From Anaerococcus sp. AGMB09787 (GTDB taxonomy: Bacteria > Bacillota > Clostridia > Tissierellales > Peptoniphilaceae), in the NCBI RefSeq assembly GCF_022808955.1, contig NZ_JAKZEY010000001.1, positions 62,001-126,000 on the forward strand: a stretch of 64,000 nucleotides of DNA, read 5' to 3'. Of the stretch, positions 35,920 to 44,868 are shown one piece after another. Below the pieces are notes generated by a model, which saw only the letters and a program-made list of their open reading frames with translations, was not told the origin of the DNA and did not search any database. Positions within the stretch are counted from its first letter, which is position 1. Each line of letters opens with the position of its first letter. A program made the translations under genes and the position numbers.

Positions 35920-36783
35920 TTAGTTAAAGCCGATTAATAAATAATTTAAGTACTTGGACCTTAACCTATATAGCTCTTGACCTAGGATATAGGTCAGGAG
36001 GAGGGCTATAATTAGAATGGGGATTTCATTTCCCACAATAAGGGCCTTAGTAATAATAAGCAGACTTGGGAAAAGATAGATAAAACTAGCTATGAGGACG
36101 TTGGTTAAGGAGTAAAACTTCCTTAGGTCGATGGACTTTATCAAAAGATAGGTCAAAGGGAAAAAGGCTAACAAAAATCCATAGGATATCCTAAAGTAAT
36201 AGGTCAAACAAAGCTCTGCCACGAGGAGAATTATTGCTAGGACATATAGGTAGGGCTTGATACTGACTCCCCTCGCAATCCTTGCTGCCATTACAAATAC
36301 TCCAAAATATAAGAAAATATCTCTATAACTTGAAAAGCTTTTTATAAAACTGATATAATCAAATAAAAAGAAGATAAGTATAGACAAAAAAGCAAAAATA
36401 TTAGTAAGCTTTGAGCCGAAAATTCTCGTTAAGACAAACTCTACTAGGAAGAATATTCCTATAAAACTAATAAGGTCATAGAGTTGACCTATAACTAAGG
36501 ATATATTAGCTAATAAATTTTTATTAAAACCTACTTGCCCATAAGATATAGTAAAAACTATGATAAGACTATGAAAGATGAGGGGCAAAAAGAAGATGCC
36601 CACTTTCTTAGTCTCCATAAAGGACAAATGGTAGGAAATAAAGGCTATCAAAAAGGAATTTATTAGCCTAAAAACAAAATCGTTATTAACTTTTATTAGA
36701 GGGGGCCAAAGTGGGGTAAGTAAACTTATAAGTAAAAGTATAAGGCTACACAGACTTGCCCAATTTACATTTAATTTCTTCAT
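35920..36783 (-). CDS. polytopic membrane protein of unknown function
   Basis: This 287-residue protein has about nine or ten hydrophobic segments separated by very short loops and no soluble domain. I recognise no motif. The organisation loosely resembles acyltransferase-3 or TraX-like multi-pass proteins, but the diagnostic histidine motif is not evident. The frame extends to a TTG at 36801; the ATG at 36783 is the more likely start, though no clear ribosome site precedes either. It is divergent from the next gene. It follows the R-M system but reads like core-genome sequence. Confidence 0.6.
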   Translation of the reverse strand: MKKLNVNWASLCSLILLLISLLTPLWPPLIKVNNDFVFRLINSFLIAFISYHLSFMETKKVGIFFLPLIFHSLIIVFTISYGQVGFNKNLLANISLVIGQLYDLISFIGIFFLVEFVLTRIFGSKLTNIFAFLSILIFFLFDYISFIKSFSSYRDIFLYFGVFVMAARIARGVSIKPYLYVLAIILLVAELCLTYYFRISYGFLLAFFPLTYLLIKSIDLRKFYSLTNVLIASFIYLFPSLLIITKALIVGNEIPILIIALLLTYILGQELYRLRSKYLNYLLIGFN

Positions 36784-36833
36784 ACAATTATCATAGCACA
36801 AATATTTAAAAAATCTAAGGACCGAGGGACATA

Positions 36834-37463
36834 ATGGCTAGAAAAAGATCGACACAAGAAAATTTTGATCAAAGCTTTGAACAAAGAGCGAAGGCTCGTG
36901 CCGCAAGGCGAGCTGAAAGGAGAAGGAGGGAGAGAAGAAGAAAATTCCTGGCTCTAGGAATAATAATATTACTTCTGATAGTCCTTGCCTTTACCTTCTT
37001 CAAAAACTCAACTAAAAGACAAATATCAAAGATGACTGCTGCCATCAAGACTAATGATACAGCCTACCTAGAAAAGAAAATGGACAAGATGGATGAAATC
37101 ATAAAAGCTCTCGGAGAGTCTTATTCGGAAGATGAGAAGGAAGTCAAAGAATTTTTGGCAAGTAATTTCAAAAACTTGACCATAGAATATGTAGGTGAAG
37201 AAAAAACTGATGGGGGCAAGGAAGTAAGTCTAGATATTAGCAATGTAAATTATATAGATATCTACGATAGCCTGGGAGCTAATCCAAGCCATAAGGTCTA
37301 TATGGATAAGCTTGCAAATGAAAATAGTCCAAAGAACAAAACAAGTGTAAAGATTTTAATCAAAAAATCATTATTTAGAAATCAAATTTATGAGTCAAGG
37401 CCTTTTGTAAATGCTATTCTAGGTAAGGCCCTGGACTATACAGATAGGAAGGAGGGGCTATGA
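36834..37463 (+). CDS. bitopic membrane protein with arginine-rich N-terminus, function unknown
   Basis: This 209-residue protein starts with a very basic cytoplasmic stretch (residues 15-37, more than half Arg/Lys). One membrane segment follows (about 38-56, FLALGIIILLLIVLAFTFF), then a 150-residue outer domain with a predicted helix-strand pattern (ISKMTAAIKTNDTAYLEKKMDKM...VSLDISNVNYIDIYDSLG). The outer domain resembles small DUF4878/NTF2-like lipoprotein domains in style, but I cannot name it. Its stop codon overlaps the ATG of the CPBP protease gene by four bases. Confidence 0.65.
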   Translation: MARKRSTQENFDQSFEQRAKARAARRAERRRRERRRKFLALGIIILLLIVLAFTFFKNSTKRQISKMTAAIKTNDTAYLEKKMDKMDEIIKALGESYSEDEKEVKEFLASNFKNLTIEYVGEEKTDGGKEVSLDISNVNYIDIYDSLGANPSHKVYMDKLANENSPKNKTSVKILIKKSLFRNQIYESRPFVNAILGKALDYTDRKEGL

Positions 37464-38323
37464 TAGATAAAAAACAAGAAAATAAGAAGGGGTTTGTGGA
37501 TATGAATCCCTTTATGTTTATTATCCAGACTATAGCCATTGCCTTTTTTCCACAACTTATACTGGGCTTTATCTTGGGCATTATACCAAGCACCAAGGTT
37601 CAAAATTTCTTCCTCTATGGAACTCCGGCAATGATTATTAGCCTCTATATGACAGGGGTATCCATTCTCTTTATGTATATCTTTGCCAAGAAAAAAGGCT
37701 TTAGCAAAAAAGAACTAGGTCTTAAAGGAGACAAGATCCTCTATCTCAAGGGAGCAATTATTGGCGGGGGTATGTTAAGTATTGCCGTTATCCTAGTCTT
37801 TGTCTTGGGTGGCCTTAAGATATGGGTCAATATTTCGAATATTAGTCTGGGGATTTTTATCTTATTTATAGGAGGTTGGCTCTTACAGGGCTTCCAAGAG
37901 GAGTTCCTAACCAGGTCTATCCTAATGACTTATTTTAGGGAAAAATATGATGTGAGGAAGGCGATTTTGATAAATTCCATAATCTTCTCCCTCCTTCACC
38001 TAGGAAATACTAGCTTTGGCATCATCCCTCTTATAAATATTTTCCTTATAGGGGTGGTCTTCTCCCTCTTAGTCCTAGTAAGTGATTCCATTCTAGTGCC
38101 AGGAGCGGCTCATAGCTTTTGGAATATGTTCCAAGCCAATATATTTGGTATAGCAGTATCAGGTAACGAAAAAAATCTGAACACTATCTTTATGTCAGAG
38201 CCTGTGGGAAATAAGCTAATTAGTGGTGGAGGCTTTGGTATAGAAGGATCAATAATAGTTACTATATTGGAAATTATAGCTATAGTAGTCCTCTACAAAA
38301 AATTAAAAAACTCAAAAAATTAG
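37460..38323 (+). CDS. CPBP-family intramembrane metalloprotease
   Basis: This 287-residue membrane protein has eight or so hydrophobic segments. The CPBP (CAAX protease and bacteriocin-processing) motifs are present: GFQEEFLTRSILM (motif 1, Glu-Glu...Arg), FSLLHLGN (motif 2, His) and AAHSFWNMFQ (motif 3, His/Asn). The family includes bacteriocin self-immunity proteins and processing proteases. No bacteriocin gene is nearby, so a general membrane-protein processing role is as likely. It is coupled to the arginine-rich membrane protein gene upstream. Confidence 0.88.
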   Translation: MIDKKQENKKGFVDMNPFMFIIQTIAIAFFPQLILGFILGIIPSTKVQNFFLYGTPAMIISLYMTGVSILFMYIFAKKKGFSKKELGLKGDKILYLKGAIIGGGMLSIAVILVFVLGGLKIWVNISNISLGIFILFIGGWLLQGFQEEFLTRSILMTYFREKYDVRKAILINSIIFSLLHLGNTSFGIIPLINIFLIGVVFSLLVLVSDSILVPGAAHSFWNMFQANIFGIAVSGNEKNLNTIFMSEPVGNKLISGGGFGIEGSIIVTILEIIAIVVLYKKLKNSKN

Positions 38324-38363
38324 CATAAAAAACCAGAGCTAGTATCTAACTCTGGTGAACTTT

Positions 38364-38427
38364 AGGGTCAGCTTAGCTGGTCCTTTTTAATAGCTCGATA
38401 CTCTACAGATATCATGAGCTATTTTTC
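38364..38427. terminator. two tandem terminators between convergent genes
   Basis: AGGGTCAGC (38364-38372) pairs with GCTGGTCCT (38376-38384) and is followed by T5. AATAGCTC (38389-38396) pairs with GAGCTATT (38416-38423), with T runs on both strands. The first serves the protease gene and the second can serve either side. Confidence 0.75.
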
Positions 38428-38428
38428 A

Positions 38429-39775
38429 TTATCTTGCCTTGTAGGCCCTCTTGGCTTCGTCTTGTTTATTTTTATCTATCTCGATTTTGGCCTTTACAAT
38501 CTTTTTATCTGATATGCTTAGGATTGTAAGTTTGCAGCCGGCGACTTCTATGCTTATATCTTCTTCTAGCTTATCTGAAGGTATAAAGTCTAATTTTTCT
38601 ATGATAAGGCCTGAGATGGTTTCGTGCTTATCTGAATATAGGAAGGTACCTAGGTGTTCATTCACATAGTCTATATCAAGGTCCCCATCAAGCACGAATT
38701 CATTATCCTTTATTTTTTTAATCTTAGGAATACTTCTATCGTATTCGTCATCAATTTCCCCTACAATCTCCTCAATTATATCCTCTATAGTAACTAGTCC
38801 AGAAAATCCTCCATATTCATCTATCAATAAGGCTAGGTGGTTCTTGCTTCTTTGTAATTCCTTTAAGAGCATATCAATTTTTTTAGTTTCTGGCACATAA
38901 TAAGGTTCTTTGATGCACTTGTCGATATCTATACTTTGATAATTATTCTTGGCATATTCTACAAAGAGGTCCTTTATATAGACAGTTCCCACAATATTAT
39001 CTGTAGTATCCTTGTAGATAGGAATTCTTGAATAGCCTTCTTTTAGGATTTCGTCGACCCTATCCTTATTAAATTCATCATAGTCTAGCATATAGATAGA
39101 GGTTCGTGGGGTCATTATTTGGTTGGCTACTGTATCGTCAAAGTCCATGATATTGACAATCATCTCTTCGCCAGCTGAGTTTATTACCCCTTGTTGGCTA
39201 GATAGCTTGACATACCTCTTTAACTCTTCCTCGCTTATCCTATCTTCAACATCCTCTGAGTATTTACCCAATAATTTGAGAACTATTGCTGTAGAGAAGG
39301 ACAAAAACCTAACGAAAGGATAGAAAATCTTTGATGCTACTGCAACTATCTTACTTGACCTTAGGGCAACTTTTTCTGAGTCCTGGAGGGCAATCCTCTT
39401 AGGAACTAATTCTCCAAATACAAGGGTAAAGTAAGAAAGAACCAGGGTTATTATTACAAAGGCGAGGCTTTGCCCATAGGGAATGCCCATATTTTGTAAA
39501 AATTCTCCAAAGACCTTGGAAAGGCTTGTTGCTGCCGATCCTGAAGAGAAAAATCCTGCTAGGGTAATAGCGACTTGGATAGTAGATAAAAATCTATTTT
39601 GATCCTGAGTAACATACAAGAGGTTTTTGGCTCTTATATCTCCATTATCAGAAAGCTCCTTGATCTTGGCAGTGTTTACCGATACCATGGCCATTTCAGC
39701 AGATGCAAAAAAGGCATTTATGCCTGTTAGTACTACAATTAAAATAAGTTTCGGCCGTAAGGCTCCATCATCCAT
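38429..39775 (-). CDS. CNNM/CorC-family membrane protein with CBS domains (copy 2)
   Basis: This 448-residue protein is a paralogue of the protein behind the V-ATPase. A DUF21 membrane domain lies at 1-180 (four hydrophobic segments, FFASAEMAMVSVNTAKI), then the CBS pair with NQIMTPRTSIYMLDYDEF and LLIDEYGGFSGLVTIEDIIEEIVGEIDDEYD, and a C-terminal CorC_HlyC domain. Mg2+ export or Na+-coupled Mg2+ transport is the usual role. AAAGGAG precedes the ATG. It is a single-gene unit ending at the tandem terminators. Confidence 0.9.
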   Translation of the reverse strand: MDDGALRPKLILIVVLTGINAFFASAEMAMVSVNTAKIKELSDNGDIRAKNLLYVTQDQNRFLSTIQVAITLAGFFSSGSAATSLSKVFGEFLQNMGIPYGQSLAFVIITLVLSYFTLVFGELVPKRIALQDSEKVALRSSKIVAVASKIFYPFVRFLSFSTAIVLKLLGKYSEDVEDRISEEELKRYVKLSSQQGVINSAGEEMIVNIMDFDDTVANQIMTPRTSIYMLDYDEFNKDRVDEILKEGYSRIPIYKDTTDNIVGTVYIKDLFVEYAKNNYQSIDIDKCIKEPYYVPETKKIDMLLKELQRSKNHLALLIDEYGGFSGLVTIEDIIEEIVGEIDDEYDRSIPKIKKIKDNEFVLDGDLDIDYVNEHLGTFLYSDKHETISGLIIEKLDFIPSDKLEEDISIEVAGCKLTILSISDKKIVKAKIEIDKNKQDEAKRAYKAR

Positions 39776-39888
39776 AATTTATCTCCTTTATTGTTAATAA
39801 GTCTTATTATACCTTAGTTTTTCTTTCCTATACAAGTCAATAAATACCAATACATCAAGATGTGATTTATAATATTATAGATAAAAAA

Positions 39889-39931
39889 GGCAGGGCCTAG
39901 ACCTCTTATTGAAGGACATCAGCTCCCTGCC
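39889..39931 (-). terminator. terminator of pgi
   Basis: On the minus strand GGCAGGG (39931-39925) pairs with CCCTGCC (39895-39889) across a 29-base loop and is followed by six T residues (39888-39883). Confidence 0.7.
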
Positions 39932-39948
39932 TACTTACTTATTTAATT

Positions 39949-41220
39949 TTAATAACCTGGCTTGCCTAAAAGCTTAAACATTTGCTTCTTGTACTCCTCA
40001 ACTCCTGGTTGGTTAAATGGATTTACCCCTAGCATATAGCCTGACACTCCTACAGCTATTTCAAAGAAGTAAAAGATCTCGCCCAGGCTCTCTGCTGTGA
40101 TCTTATCAAGTTCGATTCTAATATTTGGCACGCCACCCTTGACATGGGCTATGGTTGTGCCTTCCATGGCTTGCTTGTTGACAAAGCTTAAGCTCTTATC
40201 TTCTAAATAATTGAGACCATCTAAGTTGTCAGCATCTGCCTTTATACTTAGGTCGATTTCATTATCCTTAACTTCGATTACTGTTTCAAATAAGTTTCTC
40301 TTGCCCTCTTGAATCATTTGACCTAGGGAGTGGAGGTCAGTTGTATTGTTGACTGATACAGGGAAGATGCCCTTGCCATCTTTTCCTTCTGACTCTCCAT
40401 AGAGTTGCTTCCACCATTCAGCTACATATTGGAGTTTTGGTTCATAATTTACCAAGACTTCTATATCCTTACCATTATTATTTAGCATATTTCTAACAGC
40501 TGCATACTTGATAGCAGGATTATCAAAAGACTTCTCTGTATAGAGGTCTTGACCCTTCTTAAAGCCTTTCATAAAGGCATCGATGTCAACTCCTGCTGCT
40601 GCTAGTGGCAAGAGTCCTACTGCTGATATTACCGAGAACCTTCCCCCTATATCATCTGGTACAACAAAGGTCTCATAGCCTTCAGCATCAGCGAGTTCCT
40701 TCAATGCGCCCTTCTTACTATCAGTAGTAGCAAAGATTCTTGCTTTAGCTTCTTCCTTGCCATACTTTTCTTCGATAGCTTCCTTTAAGAACCTAAAGGC
40801 TATGGCAGGCTCGGTTGTAGTACCGGACTTAGAAATAACATTCAAACTATAATCTACATCCTTCAAATAATCCAATAACTCAACCAAATATTCACCTGAC
40901 AATTGATTGCCGGCATAGATTAACTTAACCTTCCTATCAGAAGAAAAATACTTATCAAGAGCAACATCTACTGCCTTGATTCCAAGATATGATCCACCTA
41001 TACCAATAGAAACAAGGACATCAGAATTTGTCCTAATCCTCTCTGCTGCCTTCTTGATCCTATCAAACTCTTCCTTGTCATAGTCTGTTGGTCTCTCAAT
41101 CCAACCCAAAAAATCATTGCCCTCTCCACTCTTAGCAATAAGAGTATCAAAAGCCTCCAAGGCCTTAGCCTCATAATCTTTAAGGCCACTCAAATCTACA
41201 TTAGTAAAATCAATATTCAT
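39949..41220 (-). CDS. pgi: glucose-6-phosphate isomerase
   Basis: This 423-residue enzyme interconverts glucose 6-phosphate and fructose 6-phosphate. It has the SIS fold: [15 protein letters not shown] near 70-85, [16 protein letters not shown] near 130-145, [21 protein letters not shown] near 190-210 and a catalytic lysine in [16 protein letters not shown] near the C-terminus. It belongs to the short firmicute form. AGGAGG precedes the ATG. It is transcribed divergently from rubrerythrin. Confidence 0.96.
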   Translation of the reverse strand: MNIDFTNVDLSGLKDYEAKALEAFDTLIAKSGEGNDFLGWIERPTDYDKEEFDRIKKAAERIRTNSDVLVSIGIGGSYLGIKAVDVALDKYFSSDRKVKLIYAGNQLSGEYLVELLDYLKDVDYSLNVISKSGTTTEPAIAFRFLKEAIEEKYGKEEAKARIFATTDSKKGALKELADAEGYETFVVPDDIGGRFSVISAVGLLPLAAAGVDIDAFMKGFKKGQDLYTEKSFDNPAIKYAAVRNMLNNNGKDIEVLVNYEPKLQYVAEWWKQLYGESEGKDGKGIFPVSVNNTTDLHSLGQMIQEGKRNLFETVIEVKDNEIDLSIKADADNLDGLNYLEDKSLSFVNKQAMEGTTIAHVKGGVPNIRIELDKITAESLGEIFYFFEIAVGVSGYMLGVNPFNQPGVEEYKKQMFKLLGKPGY

Positions 41221-41289
41221 AACTACCTCCTATGTAATCTATTTATATTATACCCAATAAGGGCAAAAGCTAGGCTTAAAAATCACAAA

Positions 41290-41304
41290 TGATAATGATT
41301 ATAT
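41290..41304. promoter_or_regulatory. Fur/PerR-like box upstream of rubrerythrin
   Basis: TGATAAT-G-ATTATAT has the 7-1-7 layout of Fur/PerR boxes (consensus TGATAATnATTATCA) with a perfect ATAATGATTAT core at 41292-41302. The 11-mer TGATAATGATT recurs upstream of feoA. Confidence 0.5.
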
Positions 41305-41315
41305 ATATCAAAATT

Positions 41316-41371
41316 AGAATGATAAAAATATTAGAATCATTCTTGACAAAACAAAAAAGTCGTATTATAAT
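41316..41371 (+). promoter_or_regulatory. rubrerythrin promoter with an inverted repeat over the -35
   Basis: TTGACA (41343-41348) and TATAAT (41366-41371) are both perfect and spaced by 17 bases. AGAATGAT (41316-41323) and ATCATTCT (41336-41343) are perfect inverted copies that touch the -35, a likely repressor site. Confidence 0.8.
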
Positions 41372-41429
41372 ATAGACAGATGGTAAGAAATAACAACACA
41401 TATCGAAAATAGAAAAGGAGATAATACAT

Positions 41430-42023
41430 ATGACATCACTAAAAGGAACAAAAACAGCACAAAACCTTATAACATCATTCGCTGGTGAAAGCCAAGCAAC
41501 AATGAGATATAGATATGCAGCAAAAGTTGCTTCAAAAGAAGGATACAAACAAATTTCTAACATCTTCGAAGAAACAGCTGCAAACGAAGTAGAACACGCT
41601 GCAAGATTCTACAAATTCTTAAAAGAAGAATTCAAACTTGAAGCAATCGAACTAAACCCAGAATATACAGCATTCCCAGTTGTATACCATGATACACTAA
41701 CAAACCTAGAAGGAGCTATCGAAGGCGAAAACGAAGAAGCTGAATCAATGTACCCATCATTTGCTGAAACAGCAAAAGAAGAAGGATTTGATGAAGTAGC
41801 TAGAGTATTCACAAACATCGCTAAAGTAGAAGCAGCTCATAGAGATAGATACCAAAAACTACACGATAACGTAGAAAACGGAACAGTATTTGAAAAAGAA
41901 GAAGCTGTAATCTGGAAATGCGGAAACTGTGGATTCCTATACGAAGGAAAAACAGCACCAAAACTTTGTCCAGCTTGTAAACATGGTCAAGAATACTTCG
42001 AAATCGCAAGCTTCAATTATTAA
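41430..42023 (+). CDS. rbr: rubrerythrin
   Basis: This 197-residue peroxide-scavenging protein of anaerobes has an N-terminal ferritin-like di-iron domain, with glutamates in FAGESQATMRYRYAAKVASKEGY and EETAANEVEHAARFYKF and a second pair in IAKVEAAHRDRYQKL. A C-terminal rubredoxin domain has two Cys pairs (WKCGNCGFLYEG and LCPACKHG). It reduces H2O2 with electrons from rubredoxin or NADH-dependent partners. Codons are biased to A/C-ending forms unlike the neighbours, and the promoter is consensus, both suggesting very high expression. Confidence 0.97.
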   Translation: MTSLKGTKTAQNLITSFAGESQATMRYRYAAKVASKEGYKQISNIFEETAANEVEHAARFYKFLKEEFKLEAIELNPEYTAFPVVYHDTLTNLEGAIEGENEEAESMYPSFAETAKEEGFDEVARVFTNIAKVEAAHRDRYQKLHDNVENGTVFEKEEAVIWKCGNCGFLYEGKTAPKLCPACKHGQEYFEIASFNY

Positions 42024-42038
42024 TCAATAAACTAAAGA

Positions 42039-42077
42039 GCCAAGATCCCTGGGGACTAATCCTGGGGATTTTTTTGT
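42039..42077 (+). terminator. terminator after rubrerythrin (copy 1 of a repeated element)
   Basis: The sequence GCCAAGATCCCTGGGGACTA continues into a second GGGGAT arm and T7. A nearly identical 39-base element ends the pilus operon (44868-44906). Confidence 0.8.
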
Positions 42078-42343
42078 CCCTAAATTGAAGCCCTCATTTA
42101 TAAAACTTAACTCAAAGTTAGCTATTAATTCTAGATAAATATGATTTCTTTCTTCTCTTTTCTTGATAATATATAAATAATATTTACACAGTATAAATTA
42201 TTATTTGAATGCCCTTTTAAACATTATAAATATAATAAATCTATAACTCATATTGATATCGACGTGTTTTCAGACTCAATATGGGTTTTATTTTGCGTGG
42301 AATGTATATTTAAATAATTATTATATGTGAATGGAGGTTTTTT
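42078..42343. other. intergenic region before the recombinase, with a 12-base hairpin
   Basis: It is AT-rich and has no gene. AACTCATATTGA (42245-42256) pairs with TCAATATGGGTT (42276-42287), one wobble, and is followed by TTATTTT. It is either a terminator in the leader of the recombinase gene or part of its crossover site. Confidence 0.5.
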
Positions 42344-42820
42344 ATGGAATACGGATATATTAGAGTGTCAAGTAAAGAGCAAAATATAGATAGACAATTA
42401 ACAGCTATAAGGAAAGAAAATATAAATGAAGAAAATATTTATATAGATAAGTCCTCAGGAAAAAATTTTGATAGACGATCATATAAGAAATTATTGGAAA
42501 TAATTAAACCTGGAGATATTATCTATATAAAATCAATCGACAGATTAGGAAGAAATTACGACGAAATTTTAAAACAGTGGAATTATTTAACGAAAATCAA
42601 AGAGATAGACATAGTGGTTTTAGACTTGCCTTTATTAGATACTAGAACAAATGAGACCAACCTAACAGGAAAATTCCTGGCAGATACTGTCTTACAAATA
42701 TTATCTTATGTAGCTCAAATAGAAAGAGAACATATATTAAATAGACAAAAGGCAAAATTGCATTTAATAATGAAGATACACAAGGAACTAAAACTCTTGA
42801 ACTTGAATTTGGAGACCTAG
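42344..42820 (+). CDS. serine recombinase (resolvase/invertase), C-terminus lost
   Basis: The N-terminal 140 residues are a resolvase catalytic domain: YIRVSSKEQNIDRQ with the nucleophile at Ser9/Ser10, PGDIIYIKSIDRLGRNYDEIL with the catalytic arginines, and YVAQIEREHILNRQKAK at the E helix. The normal continuation, a hinge and a DNA-binding helix-turn-helix, is absent. The frame instead runs about 18 codons (LHLIMKIHKELK) out of phase through pilin DNA and stops at 42820. TGGAGG precedes the ATG. It is probably unable to bind its site on its own, so it counts as truncated. Confidence 0.85.
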   Translation: MEYGYIRVSSKEQNIDRQLTAIRKENINEENIYIDKSSGKNFDRRSYKKLLEIIKPGDIIYIKSIDRLGRNYDEILKQWNYLTKIKEIDIVVLDLPLLDTRTNETNLTGKFLADTVLQILSYVAQIEREHILNRQKAKLHLIMKIHKELKLLNLNLET

Positions 42821-43470
42821 ATGATGTTGTACCTGGAAAGTATAAATATACAATCAAAGAAACTGAGGGAAATATTGACGGAATAAGCTATGATAAGAGC
42901 GAAAAGATCTTTGAAGTAACTGTATCTATTGATGAGAACGGAGTGAAATCAGTTATAGCAGTAGAAGTAAATGGTGAAGGTAATCAAGTTGGCGAAGATG
43001 ATACTAAGACAAACCTTGATTTTACAAACACTTACACTACAAATCCATTAAAAGTAACTAAAAAATTAGCAGGTAATGCTAGAAATCTTAATGATAAATT
43101 TACCTTTACTATAACTATAAACGGTGCTGAAGGAGAAACTTACAAAACTAATATACCTGGGAATGAAACAATAACATCAGGTCAAGCAGTTAACTTTGAT
43201 CTTGGTCATGAAGACTCAGTTGATGTATATGGTCTATCACCAGCAGATACCTATACTGTAACAGAAGATGAAAAAGACTATACATCAGAAGGTGAGGTAG
43301 AAGATCCTACTGCTATTGGAGATACTGAAAAGAATATAATAGTAACAAATACCAAAACTCAAACAGTACCAACAGGTCTTTATGATAATATAGCTCCATT
43401 TGCCCTAGTTATAGTAGTAGCAGGTGCCTTCGCAGTTATTTACTTCAAGAGAAATAGACAAGAAGCATAA
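42745..43470 (+). pseudogene. 5'-truncated FctA-like major pilin
   Basis: Beginning inside the recombinase gene, an open frame of 241 codons without a start reads GKIAFNNEDTQGTKTLELEFGDLDDVVPGKYKYTIKETEGNIDGISYDKSEKIFEVTVSIDENG, a Spy0128/FctA-type pilin domain. A second Ig-like domain follows (NPLKVTKKLAGNARNLNDKFTFTITING), then the sorting signal TVPTG, a membrane segment and the tail KRNRQEA. The signal peptide and first domain(s) are missing. A GTG at 42943 opens a 175-residue frame but has no ribosome site and no signal peptide. Expression as a surface pilin is therefore unlikely in this arrangement. Confidence 0.82.
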
Positions 43471-43475
43471 GATAG

Positions 43476-44234
43476 ATGGGAGCACTTGGAAAGTTTTCTA
43501 AGTATTGTCAGAGATTAGTTGATATGGTAGTTGCCCTGGCCTTAGTTCTGATAATGGCCTTCTCTGTTTATTCCTTATTTAGTACCTACAAGCTCTACAA
43601 AGGAGCCTTTGTATCAGAGAAGCTACTAGCTATGAAGCCTGATCCAATCAAGCCTGAGCTTGGCTTTGCTGAGCTTAAAGCTATTAATGAAGATGTGATT
43701 GCTTGGATTAGCGTAGATGGTACAAATATCGATTATCCAGTCCTCCAAGGGGAGGATAATATGGAGTATGTCAATAAGGATGTATATGGAGATTTTGCCT
43801 TTTCAGGAGCCATATTTATGGATTATAGGAACTCAAATGATTTTACGGATGAGTATTCTCTATTGTATGGTCATCATATGGACAAGGGAGCTATGTTTGG
43901 AGATCTAAAGAAGTTTTATGACAAGGGATTTTTTGATAGTCACAAGACAGCAAGCCTTATTACAGATAAGGGAGAGTACAAGATTGACTTATTTTTGTTA
44001 GTGGAGGCTGATGCCTACGACGATATTATCTTCAATCCTGACACAACTTCTACTGATATGGCAAGGGATGATTTCGTGGCTTATCTTAGAGAAGAAAGTA
44101 TAAATTCGAGAGATATAGACTTTGGAGAAAATGATAAGATCATAGGATTATCGACTTGCAAGACAACCAATACTAATGGTCGCACTATCCTCTATGGAGT
44201 AATTAGAGAGGAGGGAGTAAGTGAAGGCAAGTAG
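43476..44234 (+). CDS. class B-type sortase, probable pilin polymerase
   Basis: This 252-residue sortase has one N-terminal membrane anchor (about 16-38). Class B landmarks are AWISVDGTNIDYPVLQGEDNMEYVNKD near 72-98, catalytic His in LLYGHHMDKGAMFGDL, Cys in GLSTCKTTNTNGRTILYGV and the Arg in the same segment. In streptococcal FCT pili a class B-type sortase (SrtC/Spy0129) links FctA-type pilins by VPTG motifs; the gene order pilin-sortase here is the same. It lies five bases after the pilin stop and overlaps the next gene by 14 bases. Confidence 0.9.
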   Translation: MGALGKFSKYCQRLVDMVVALALVLIMAFSVYSLFSTYKLYKGAFVSEKLLAMKPDPIKPELGFAELKAINEDVIAWISVDGTNIDYPVLQGEDNMEYVNKDVYGDFAFSGAIFMDYRNSNDFTDEYSLLYGHHMDKGAMFGDLKKFYDKGFFDSHKTASLITDKGEYKIDLFLLVEADAYDDIIFNPDTTSTDMARDDFVAYLREESINSRDIDFGENDKIIGLSTCKTTNTNGRTILYGVIREEGVSEGK

Positions 44235-44868
44235 GAGAATTTTATTTATTGTATTCTTCTTGATAGGATTTATTATACCTGGTTCGGCCTTGGCTGATGA
44301 TAAAGCTATAGAAGCTAATATACCTGTCGAAGTAGAATATGATGGATATGATAAAGAGGAATTTGAATTCGTTATAGAAAAATTAGATGGCTCAACAAGT
44401 TATATGCCTGAGAATACAAGTATAAGTATTGAAGATAAGGGTTCATTTGGTCCTATAGATTTTGATATACCAGGCAAATACCAATATCTTATAAAGCAAG
44501 TACCAACTGATAAGCCAATTATTACCTATGATGAAAGAGTGTATCATCTGGATATCTACCTTCAATATCTGGAAAATGGAAATAAATCTATAAGTATGGT
44601 TATATATGGTGAAAATGGGGAGAAGGTTCCAAAGATAAAGTTTGTGAACAAGAGGAAATGGTCACCAAATCCAGTAGTCCCAGACAAACCGGACAAGCCG
44701 GATCCAGAAGAACCAATTCCGGATCAACCTAAAAACAAAGAAGTAAACAAAAAGACCAATAATAGCAATCCTAAGATGGGTGTAGAGAGTGTAGGTCTTT
44801 CAATAGTTATTTTGTTAGCTTCAATACTAGCACTCTTTCTACTAACTAGAAAGAGAAGAGAGATATAG
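44221..44868 (+). CDS. FctB-like accessory (anchor) pilin
   Basis: This 215-residue secreted protein has a signal peptide (residues 1-25, SRRILFIVFFLIGFIIPGSALA). One Ig-like domain follows (about 28-140, ANIPVEVEYDGYDKEEFEFVIEKLDG...GKYQYLIKQVP), then a Pro-rich wall-spanning stretch (PDKPDKPDPEEPIPDQP) and a sorting signal NPKMG, membrane segment and RKRREI tail. The size and Pro-rich stalk fit the small FctB minor pilin that anchors pili to the wall. The Met in place of Thr in the NPxTG-like motif is unusual. The start is GTG 44221 behind GGAGGGAG. Confidence 0.82.
   Translation: MKASRRILFIVFFLIGFIIPGSALADDKAIEANIPVEVEYDGYDKEEFEFVIEKLDGSTSYMPENTSISIEDKGSFGPIDFDIPGKYQYLIKQVPTDKPIITYDERVYHLDIYLQYLENGNKSISMVIYGENGEKVPKIKFVNKRKWSPNPVVPDKPDKPDPEEPIPDQPKNKEVNKKTNNSNPKMGVESVGLSIVILLASILALFLLTRKRREI

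Noticed and set aside
42943-43470. GTG at 42943 as a genuine start of a 175-residue surface protein
   Set aside because: The same frame is open back to 42745 with clear pilin sequence. The GTG has no ribosome site and the product would lack a signal peptide.
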